DNA of 55,933 nt, from positions 1 through 55,933 of the forward strand of contig CAZXQU010000011.1 in NCBI GenBank assembly GCA_964642545.1, written 5' to 3'. The first letter of the stretch is position 1. Every line of letters begins with the position of its first letter. Position numbers and translations under genes: made by a program. The DNA comes from QYOJ01 sp964642545 (GTDB lineage Bacteria; Bacteroidota; Bacteroidia; Bacteroidales; FEN-979). Shown here piece by piece: positions 19,908-26,978 of the stretch. A model generated the notes under the pieces. The model did no database searches. It was not told the origin of the DNA and saw only the letters and a list, made by a program, of their open reading frames with translations.

Positions 19908-21020
19908 ATGAAAAAGGTTTATATATATTCATGCTTATTAATCCTGGGATTTCTGGGGTTATCTCAGATCTCCCGGGCGCAGGATGTAAACTACTCCCAG
20001 TATTTTAGCTCACCCCTTTATTATAACCCGGCTTATACTGGGATTAACACAGGGTTGCGCGCCAGGTTTTTGTTCCGGGATCAATGGCCCTCTCTGCCAA
20101 TCGATTTTAAATCCTACTATTTTTCGGCAGATATCGGGGATCGGAATCTTCCGGGAGCCGGCGGTATCGGAATCATGATTAACTCAGATTCACCAGGAGC
20201 AGGACTGATTAACACATTGCAGGCTGCCTTGACTATTGGTGTCAGAGTTCCCATCACCAGCTTTATGGTAGCTCAGATTGGCGTAAAAGCAGCCATCATC
20301 CAGCGGAAAGTGAACTGGGACGATCTGGTTTTTGCTGATCAACTCGATCCAAAATATGGTGCGATTTATCAGACATCATTTATTCCTCCAGATGCCAATT
20401 CAAGAGTAGTACCCGACTTTGCTGCCGGCGGTATCCTCCAGTTCTCAAATGAGCCAGGTAACATCACAGGATCTTTGGGATTTGCAGTAGATCACCTGTT
20501 TAAACCCGACGTTTCGTTGCTTTCAGACGGAAGTGCACCCTATCCCAGAAAGTGGGTGGTTCATGGAGATGCTGTTTTTTCAGCTGGGGCTGGATCTTCT
20601 TCCAGCATGTATGGAGGAAACAGCGATCCCCTGATGATCAGTCCGGGATTTGTCTTCCTTAACCAGGCTAACCTTAACTCCCTGGAGGTTGGATTAAACC
20701 TTTTGAAGTTCAATATATACGTTGGTGGATGGTATAAGACGACCATGACGGGCAATACAAATAATGCTATTGCGCTATTGGCAGGATACCGCTACAACTT
20801 TATGGAGGACATGAGCATCAAGTTCATCTACAGTTACGACCTGCAGATTGCTGGCGTGATGCAGGGAACAGGAGGGGCGCATGAGATTAGCCTCATTCTT
20901 GAACTTGGCGGGTTCTCTCTCTTTGGAGGCGGGAATGGCAGTGGAAGCGGAGGTCGAGGGTTTGTCCCCACCGGACGATCCAAAGGCTATGGACCTCTTG
21001 AGTGCCCAACCTTCTACTAA
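19908..21020 (+). CDS. Type IX secretion-associated PorP/SprF family outer membrane protein
   Basis: A 370-residue outer membrane beta-barrel. The signal peptide ends ISRAQ, and the mature start DVNYSQYFSSPLYYNPAYTG is the hallmark of the PorP/SprF family. The rest alternates amphipathic strands (GGIGIMINSDSPGAG, ALLAGYRYNFMEDMSIKFIYSYDL). The tail is Gly/Ser-rich (FGGGNGSGSGGRGF) and ends in a short soluble segment, which is somewhat unusual. SprF-type proteins are needed for export or anchoring of the type B cargo encoded just upstream, which is the giant PKD protein here. The gene pair is closed by a terminator. Confidence 0.95.
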   Translation: MKKVYIYSCLLILGFLGLSQISRAQDVNYSQYFSSPLYYNPAYTGINTGLRARFLFRDQWPSLPIDFKSYYFSADIGDRNLPGAGGIGIMINSDSPGAGLINTLQAALTIGVRVPITSFMVAQIGVKAAIIQRKVNWDDLVFADQLDPKYGAIYQTSFIPPDANSRVVPDFAAGGILQFSNEPGNITGSLGFAVDHLFKPDVSLLSDGSAPYPRKWVVHGDAVFSAGAGSSSSMYGGNSDPLMISPGFVFLNQANLNSLEVGLNLLKFNIYVGGWYKTTMTGNTNNAIALLAGYRYNFMEDMSIKFIYSYDLQIAGVMQGTGGAHEISLILELGGFSLFGGGNGSGSGGRGFVPTGRSKGYGPLECPTFY

Positions 21021-21026
21021 AAGATA

Positions 21027-21055
21027 AAAACCGGAATTTTTTCCGGTTTTTTTTT
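21027..21055 (+). terminator. Rho-independent terminator after PorP/SprF gene
   Basis: A perfect 10-base stem AAAACCGGAA / TTCCGGTTTT with loop TTTT is followed by more T residues, six bases after the stop. The T-tract runs into the -33 element of the next promoter. Confidence 0.9.
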
Positions 21056-21084
21056 GATAACTTCATCGTAATATTATATTTTTG
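21053..21084 (+). promoter_or_regulatory. Bacteroidetes-type promoter of the TetR envelope cassette
   Basis: TTTG at 21053-21056 and TATTTTTG at 21077-21084 match the -33 and -7 consensus with a 20-base spacer, the expected distance. This is the best promoter in the window. The first gene starts 31 bases after the -7 element. Confidence 0.8.
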
Positions 21085-21101
21085 ACTGACCGTTTAGTCA
21101 A
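21082..21101 (+). promoter_or_regulatory. Putative TetR operator palindrome
   Basis: TTGACTGACCGTTTAGTCAA is an inverted repeat with perfect 6-base arms and a partly symmetric centre. It overlaps the last three bases of the -7 element, where bound repressor would block polymerase. The operon it controls encodes a TetR regulator, so autorepression is the simplest model. Confidence 0.75.
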
Positions 21102-21115
21102 CATAAGTCGGCGGT

Positions 21116-22312
21116 ATGTCAAAGGTTCAATATACTCTTGTTTTTCTGATCCTCTCTGTGATTGTCCCTTTATCCTCTCAATCACAGGAAACCAGCACTC
21201 CTAAAAGCTGGGAATTAAAAGGATACCTGAATGATCTTCAGATGGTTCAGTTCCAAAAGGTTGATGAACCATGGATTCTGGATAATGAAATACATAACCG
21301 TCTCGACTTCTCCTGGTACCCCGGGAACGTTTTCAGGTTGGGACTAGGAATGCGAAACCGGTTCTTGTTTGGCGAGAGTTTTACCCAGAATCCGGCTTAC
21401 AAAGGATCTCTCACCACCGACCCAGGTATGGTTAACATGACTTGGAGTATCCTTTCAGGCAAATCCTTTTTATTGGTAACCCAATTCGACCGGGCCTGGT
21501 TTTCCATAACTACCGGAAAAGTTCAGTTGACAGTTGGGCGGCAACGGATAAATTGGGGACAGTCAATCGTTTGGAATCCCAATGATATTTTCAACACATA
21601 TTCATTCTACGATTTCGATTACCCCGAACGTCCTGGTAGTGATGCCATCCGCCTGCAATTTTATCCTAGCTACACCTCCACCATTGAAGCAGGCGTGAAA
21701 TGGAACAGTCGGGGCCAGATTACCATTGCGGGCCTCGGTCGCTTCAACCTGTGTCAGTATGATATCCAGTTTATGGGAGGACTGGTTAATGACCAGGATT
21801 GGGTCATCGGTACTGGATGGTCGGGAAACATCAGTCAGGCAGGGTTCAGGGGAGAGGTAAGCTATTTCTACCCGAAAAGCCTCGCCAGGGATACAAGTGG
21901 AGTGCTGCTGGCCACGATGGGGTTCGATTATTCATTTTCAAATTCACTCTATTTAATCTTTCAGGTATTCTACAACCAGTTGCCCCCTGATTTCCAACCC
22001 GAGACCTTACTTTCTGTTTACCAGGCACCACCATCCCCTAAAACACTCTCTTTTTCGGAATGGAATATATTCCTTCAGGGATCCTATCCCATTACACCAC
22101 TATTCGATGTGAGCCTGGCTGCCATGTATTACCCAAACCTGAACGGATATTTCATCGGACCAAATGTAAATTATTCGATTCGACAGAATATTGATCTGAG
22201 CTTCTTTCTGCAATACTTCAACGGGAGGTTTACGAATACGGGCCCACAACAGAATGAAAATCTCTATTTTCAGGCCTGTATCTCTGCCTTAAGATTAAAA
22301 TGGAGTTTTTAA
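21116..22312 (+). CDS. Outer membrane beta-barrel protein of TetR cassette
   Basis: A 398-residue exported protein: signal peptide MSKVQYTLVFLILSVIVPLSSQSQ, then alternating strands with aromatic girdles (FRLGLGMRNRFLFGES, KVQLTVGRQRINWGQS, YFIGPNVNYSIRQNIDL) and a terminal strand ALRLKWSF ending in Phe, the usual signal for insertion by the BAM complex. It looks like a 14-18 strand barrel of the DUF1302/porin-like kind, but the family is not certain. It is the first gene of an operon with TetR, a LolA-like protein and an FtsX-type ABC transporter, so it probably forms the outer-membrane end of that export or lipid-transfer route. Confidence 0.8.
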   Translation: MSKVQYTLVFLILSVIVPLSSQSQETSTPKSWELKGYLNDLQMVQFQKVDEPWILDNEIHNRLDFSWYPGNVFRLGLGMRNRFLFGESFTQNPAYKGSLTTDPGMVNMTWSILSGKSFLLVTQFDRAWFSITTGKVQLTVGRQRINWGQSIVWNPNDIFNTYSFYDFDYPERPGSDAIRLQFYPSYTSTIEAGVKWNSRGQITIAGLGRFNLCQYDIQFMGGLVNDQDWVIGTGWSGNISQAGFRGEVSYFYPKSLARDTSGVLLATMGFDYSFSNSLYLIFQVFYNQLPPDFQPETLLSVYQAPPSPKTLSFSEWNIFLQGSYPITPLFDVSLAAMYYPNLNGYFIGPNVNYSIRQNIDLSFFLQYFNGRFTNTGPQQNENLYFQACISALRLKWSF

Positions 22313-22322
22313 GCCAAATCTC

Positions 22323-22907
22323 ATGAGTCCAAGAACGAAAGAGCAGTTTGCAAAAATAAGGGAGGACCGTCGGGAGTTAATCCTTGCAACTACCCTCGAA
22401 CTGTTTGCCCGACAGGGGATTTCACATACAACAATTGATCAGATTGCAAAAGCTGCCGGAATATCCAAAGGGTTGATTTATAATTACTTTACCAACAAGG
22501 AGGCATTGTTGGAAGAGATCATTAAAACGAGCATCCATCGCCTTTATGAATTTTTTGATCCTGATCATGACGGCATTCTCACCACCGAGGAGATGCAATA
22601 TTTTATCGATCAGCAAATTAAAACGCTGAAACTTCATATCGATTTCTGGAAGTTTCTGTACATGCTCCTTGTTCAGCCATCGGCTCAAAAGCTGGTGAAC
22701 CAGCTGCAATCTGACATCATGGCATCCGGAATGTGGGAGACCGTTTCGGCCTATTTCAGGAATCATGGCTTTGAAGACCCTGAGTTGGAGACCTGGTTTT
22801 TTCACTCTATGCTGGATGGTATCTTCATGAATTATGTATTCAATCCCGATAACTTTCCGATTGACAGGATGAAAGACCTGATTATTAACCGATATTGTAA
22901 ACCTTAA
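22323..22907 (+). CDS. TetR/AcrR family transcriptional regulator
   Basis: A 194-residue one-component repressor. The N-terminal helix-turn-helix (about residues 17-63) is classical: ILATTLELFARQGISHTTID, then IAKAAGISKGLIYNYFTNKE. The C-terminal all-helical ligand domain (about 75-190) has aromatic-rich segments such as FWKFLYMLL and WFFHSMLDGIFMNYVF, consistent with a hydrophobic ligand. The gene begins 10 bases after the barrel gene and is co-transcribed with the cassette, whose promoter carries a matching palindrome at 21082-21101. The inducer is unknown; a membrane lipid or lipophilic toxicant would fit the context. Confidence 0.95.
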   Translation: MSPRTKEQFAKIREDRRELILATTLELFARQGISHTTIDQIAKAAGISKGLIYNYFTNKEALLEEIIKTSIHRLYEFFDPDHDGILTTEEMQYFIDQQIKTLKLHIDFWKFLYMLLVQPSAQKLVNQLQSDIMASGMWETVSAYFRNHGFEDPELETWFFHSMLDGIFMNYVFNPDNFPIDRMKDLIINRYCKP

Positions 22908-22923
22908 AACCGGAGGAATTTCA

Positions 22924-23709
22924 ATGAATATGAATAAAGTTCCAATACATTTAATTGTTGCAATAGCCCTATTCCTTGGTATTGGGTTTTTAATGGCTCA
23001 GAATCTAATGGCACAAGACGCGACAGAGATCGTTAAAAAAGCCAACGACAAGATGGAAGGAGTATCCAGTGAAATAGATATGGTGATGACTGTTGTAAGG
23101 CCAACTTGGCAACGGACTGTCAGCTTCAGGAGCTGGGCAAAAGGCCGGGACTACTCCCTTACGCTGATCACTGCCCCTGCAAAAGAGAGCGGCCAGTCGT
23201 TTTTGAAACTAAAAAACGATATGTGGAGTTGGAATCCTACAATCAACCGGATGATCAAACTCCCACCTTCCATGATGGCACAAGGGTGGATGGGATCCGA
23301 TTATTCGAACGATGATATTCTGAAAGAGTCATCCATTATTGTGGATTATACGCATGAAATAATTGGAAATGAAACTATTGGGGAGTTTAATTGTTATATC
23401 ATCCAACTCGATCCCAAAGAGGAGGCTGCTGTTGTTTGGGGAAAGATCTTGATGTGGATCAGCAAGGAGGAGTTATATCAGCTGAAGGTCGAATATTATG
23501 ATGAAGATGATTACCTGGTAAAGACACATTTGCTCTCTGATATTAAATTTATGTACGATCGGAAAATTCCGACACACTTTGAGATCATCCCTGAAGACAA
23601 GCCAAACCAGAAAACGCTGGTGAATATTAAAAACGCAAAATTTGATATCAAAATCAATGAAAGCTTTTTCTCCCAGCAGAATATGAAATATCCAAACAAA
23701 CAGCCTTAA
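22924..23709 (+). CDS. LolA-like outer membrane lipoprotein-sorting protein
   Basis: A 261-residue exported protein with a leader ending LMAQNLMAQ and a mature part of the LolA-like fold: TEIVKKANDKMEGVSSEIDM, then beta strands carrying WQRTVSFRSWAKG, FLKLKNDMWSWNP, DYTHEIIGNETIGEFNCY and YYDEDDYLVKTHLLSDIKF. It looks like the family annotated as outer membrane lipoprotein-sorting protein, whose half-barrel can carry an acyl chain across the periplasm. GGAGG sits 8 bases before the ATG. It lies between the TetR gene and two FtsX-like permeases, so it is a good candidate for the periplasmic shuttle of this ABC system. The cargo is unknown. Confidence 0.88.
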   Translation: MNMNKVPIHLIVAIALFLGIGFLMAQNLMAQDATEIVKKANDKMEGVSSEIDMVMTVVRPTWQRTVSFRSWAKGRDYSLTLITAPAKESGQSFLKLKNDMWSWNPTINRMIKLPPSMMAQGWMGSDYSNDDILKESSIIVDYTHEIIGNETIGEFNCYIIQLDPKEEAAVVWGKILMWISKEELYQLKVEYYDEDDYLVKTHLLSDIKFMYDRKIPTHFEIIPEDKPNQKTLVNIKNAKFDIKINESFFSQQNMKYPNKQP

Positions 23710-23799
23710 ATCTAACCGTCAATGATGGCATTGGATATTCCATGTGACCAATAACATTAAAATTATTACCACATGAAAACCGTTAAATAAGAGAACTGG

Positions 23800-25020
23800 A
23801 TGGAAACGATAAAAATAGCCTGGAGAAATCTATGGAGAAATAAACGAAGGACACTGATTACTTCAGCTTCCGTGTTTTTTGCCATCTTCCTGGCCCTACT
23901 CATGAGAGGATTTCAGCTTGGAAGCTATGACCTGATGGTTTACAACATCGTGCATGCCTATTCGGGCTATTTTCAGGTTCATGCCAAAGGATACTGGGAC
24001 GACAAGATCATTAACAATTCCTTTGAGTATACAACCGAACTTCAGCAGGCAATTGAGGAGTTCCCTGAAATTGAAGGATATGCTTTGCGCCTGGAATCCT
24101 TTGCCCTGGGGTCGTTCGGTACGCAAACCAAAGGGGTGATGGTTACCGGGATAGTGCCGGAAGAGGAGGAGCAGCTGACAGGTCTTCAGAAAAAATTGGT
24201 GGAAGGGAGCTACTTACTTCCTGATGATGACGGAGCCCTGGTGAGCGAGAAGCTGGCAAAATACCTGAAGATAAACGTGGGCGACACCCTTGTCCTGATA
24301 GGCCAGGGTTACCATGGTATGAGTGCGGCCGGGATATTCCCGGCGAGGGGAATCGTCCACTTCCCGTCTCCCGACCTGAACGGCAGGATGGTATATCTCA
24401 GTCTGCCAGCGGCACAGAATCTCTTTTCCTCAGACAACAGACTTACCTCCATCTCTTTCAATATTCCTGATATCAAAAAATATGAAGGGGTCGCTGCAAA
24501 ACTGAAGGACAAGCTTGATCCCCATACGTACGAAGTAATGACATGGAAAGAGATGATGCCGGATGTGGTCCAGCAGATCCAGTCCGACAATGTCTCAGGT
24601 TTGATTATGCTGGCAATTCTCTATATGATCGTGGGATTTGGCATCTTTGGCACCATCCTGATGCTCTTCAGTGAGCGAACCAGGGAGTTTGGTATGATGA
24701 TCGCTATCGGGATGCCAAAGTTGAAGCTGATCCGCATTGTGGTGACAGAGCTTTTCATGACGGGGTTCCTGGGCGTGATTGCCGGAATCGTTGCAGCAAT
24801 TCCACTCCTCTACTATTTTTATATTAACCCCATCCCAATCACCGGTGAGATGGCGGAGACCACCATCCAGATGGGATTCGAGCCGATCATGCCGGCTGCC
24901 TGGGAGGCCTCTTACTTTGTGGGTCAGTCCCTGACGGTTGTCATCATTATGTTGGTGGTGATGATCCTACCAATAGTGAAGATCTCTCGGCTTACTGTTA
25001 TCAATGCATTAAGAAAATAA
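23800..25020 (+). CDS. FtsX-type ABC transporter permease (LolC/E- or MacB-like), first
   Basis: A 406-residue permease with the four-helix FtsX/MacB topology: one N-terminal helix after the amphipathic motif IAWRNLWRNKRRTLITSAS, a large periplasmic domain (about residues 45-265), then three helices. The last part contains ILMLFSERTREFGMMIAIGM, the conserved coupling segment that contacts the ATPase. Length and layout fit LolC/LolE better than full-length MacB because no ATPase is fused. It pairs with the next permease, 10 bases downstream, and with the ATPase at 26268. Such transporters work as mechanotransducers on periplasmic cargo rather than as channels. Confidence 0.93.
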   Translation: METIKIAWRNLWRNKRRTLITSASVFFAIFLALLMRGFQLGSYDLMVYNIVHAYSGYFQVHAKGYWDDKIINNSFEYTTELQQAIEEFPEIEGYALRLESFALGSFGTQTKGVMVTGIVPEEEEQLTGLQKKLVEGSYLLPDDDGALVSEKLAKYLKINVGDTLVLIGQGYHGMSAAGIFPARGIVHFPSPDLNGRMVYLSLPAAQNLFSSDNRLTSISFNIPDIKKYEGVAAKLKDKLDPHTYEVMTWKEMMPDVVQQIQSDNVSGLIMLAILYMIVGFGIFGTILMLFSERTREFGMMIAIGMPKLKLIRIVVTELFMTGFLGVIAGIVAAIPLLYYFYINPIPITGEMAETTIQMGFEPIMPAAWEASYFVGQSLTVVIIMLVVMILPIVKISRLTVINALRK

Positions 25021-25030
25021 TACCTGAACT

Positions 25031-26257
25031 ATGATTTGGATAATAGCGTGGAAGAATATCTGGAGAAACAAGGTTCGAAGCCTTGTGGTAATCCTTGCAA
25101 TCACCTTCGGATTGCTCGGCGGGGTTTTCTCCTCTGCGGTCATGAAAGGAATGGCCGAACAACGCATGAAAGAGGCAGTGAGCCGTGAAACGGCGCACTT
25201 GCAGATCCACAACCCGAAATATATCGAGGATAACGAGATTAAATACATCATCGATGGTGAGTCGGAAGGGCTGGAGGCCACACTCGATTCCCTCCCACAG
25301 ATTAAAGCGTGGTCGGCCCGGATCAAGTTCCTGGCTATGGGCAACAGCGCCAACGCCAGTACCGGTATTATGGTGTACGGTGTAAACCCAGATAAAGAGA
25401 AGCAGGTATCTGAGATCTGGTCGATGATTTGCGACTCATGCGGGACATACCTTAATGGCGAGAAAAAGAACCAAATCGTTGTTGGCCAGGCACTGGCAAA
25501 GAAACTGAATGTCAAGCTTCGTTCCAAAGTAGTCCTCACATTTCAGGATATTGACGGAAACCTTACAGGAGCCGCGTTCCGGATATGCGGGATTTACCGA
25601 ACAAACAACTCGGTTTTTGACGAGATGTGTGTTTACGTCAACAACCATGATATTGCTGACCTGCTGGCCATGGATTCCGGAGAGTCACAGGAAATCGCTA
25701 TTCGCCTGGAAGGTGATGATGAGATGGCCTTGGTACAGAAAGAACTGGCTGATCAGTTCCCGCTGTTGCTGGTAAGGGACTGGAAAAAGATCGATCCTAT
25801 CACCGGAATGCTTGCCGACTTCCTCGACCTGTATCTCTATATGTTTATGGCAATTATCCTGCTTGCCCTCGGATTTGGCATCATCAACACGATGCTAATG
25901 GTGATCCTTGAGCGCACTCGCGAGTTGGGGATGCTTACGGCCATTGGTATGAACAAACGAAGGGTCTTTCTCATGATCATGCTTGAATCAGTCTACCTCT
26001 CATTGACAGGAGCGGTTGCCGGCATGATCCTGGGGTATCTTCTCACCATGTACACTGCATGGACTGGAATAGACCTGAGCAGCATGGCCGAGGGATTTGA
26101 GAAACTAGGCTACCCCACCATGCTCTATCCTTACCTGGACATGAAATTCTTTATTACACTGACCATCATGGTAATAGGTATCGGTATTGTGGCATCTATC
26201 TATCCTGCCAGAAAAGCATTAAAGTTAAACCCGGCGGAAGCCATCAGAACAGAATAA
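25031..26257 (+). CDS. FtsX-type ABC transporter permease, second
   Basis: A 408-residue paralogue of the preceding permease with the same order: amphipathic start (IIAWKNIWRNKVRSLVVILA), one transmembrane helix, periplasmic domain to about residue 270, then three helices with the coupling text VILERTRELGMLTAIGMNK. The ending YPARKALKLNPAEAIRTE is the usual FtsX/MacB signature. The two permeases probably form a heterodimer, as LolC and LolE do. The ATPase gene starts 10 bases after its stop. Substrate specificity is not readable from the sequence. Confidence 0.93.
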   Translation: MIWIIAWKNIWRNKVRSLVVILAITFGLLGGVFSSAVMKGMAEQRMKEAVSRETAHLQIHNPKYIEDNEIKYIIDGESEGLEATLDSLPQIKAWSARIKFLAMGNSANASTGIMVYGVNPDKEKQVSEIWSMICDSCGTYLNGEKKNQIVVGQALAKKLNVKLRSKVVLTFQDIDGNLTGAAFRICGIYRTNNSVFDEMCVYVNNHDIADLLAMDSGESQEIAIRLEGDDEMALVQKELADQFPLLLVRDWKKIDPITGMLADFLDLYLYMFMAIILLALGFGIINTMLMVILERTRELGMLTAIGMNKRRVFLMIMLESVYLSLTGAVAGMILGYLLTMYTAWTGIDLSSMAEGFEKLGYPTMLYPYLDMKFFITLTIMVIGIGIVASIYPARKALKLNPAEAIRTE

Positions 26258-26267
26258 ACAGACCATT

Positions 26268-26978
26268 ATGAATATCATTGAAATCAAGGATCTGAAGAAG
26301 ATCTACAACGACTCGGCAGTAGCCGTACATGCTCTCAATGGCGTTGACCTGGCGTTCCAGGAGGGGGAATTTGCCGCCATTGTAGGACCTTCGGGGAGTG
26401 GAAAAACCACCCTGTTAAATCTGGTAGGAGGTTTGGATGTGGCAACAGAAGGATCTATCCAGATCAATGGGATTAACGTTGGCGAACTCTCCAGCAGGAA
26501 ATTGATCAATTTCCGCCTGAACAACATCGGGTTTGTTTTTCAGTCGTACAACCTGATTCCGGTGCTGACTGCTTACGAAAATGTGGAGTTCATCATGAGC
26601 CTGCAGGGCTACAGCAAGGAGAAACGGAAAAAGAGGGCCATTGAATTGCTGGAAGCCGTTGGACTGGGCGACCGCATCAACAGCAGACCATCCAGGCTTT
26701 CGGGAGGGCAGCAACAGCGTGTGGCGGTTGCCCGGGCACTGGCATCCAGGCCCAAATTCATCCTGGCCGATGAACCTACAGCCAACCTCGATTCCGTATC
26801 AACCGAGAATCTGCTCGATATTATGGAGAAGCTGAACCGGGAAGAGAAGATCACATTTATCTTTTCCACACACGACCAGCGGGTAGTGAACAAGGCGCGA
26901 AGGGTAGTGAAACTGGAGGACGGCAAGGTGATCAGCGACGAGTCTACTCAATCTCCATATGGCCGTGGGCATGAATAA
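26268..26978 (+). CDS. ABC transporter ATP-binding protein (LolD/MacB-type)
   Basis: A 236-residue ATPase that powers the two FtsX-type permeases. Motifs are complete: Walker A GPSGSGKTTLL (about residues 39-49), Q-loop VFQSYNLIPVLTAYENVEF, signature LSGGQQQRVAVARAL, Walker B FILADEPTANLDS and the H-loop FSTHDQR. It belongs to the LolD/MacB/FtsE group. It is the last gene of the TetR cassette. Its 3' end overlaps the 3' end of the convergent transporter gene by 35 bases, so the two transcripts must collide or terminate inside the coding regions. Confidence 0.95.
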   Translation: MNIIEIKDLKKIYNDSAVAVHALNGVDLAFQEGEFAAIVGPSGSGKTTLLNLVGGLDVATEGSIQINGINVGELSSRKLINFRLNNIGFVFQSYNLIPVLTAYENVEFIMSLQGYSKEKRKKRAIELLEAVGLGDRINSRPSRLSGGQQQRVAVARALASRPKFILADEPTANLDSVSTENLLDIMEKLNREEKITFIFSTHDQRVVNKARRVVKLEDGKVISDESTQSPYGRGHE

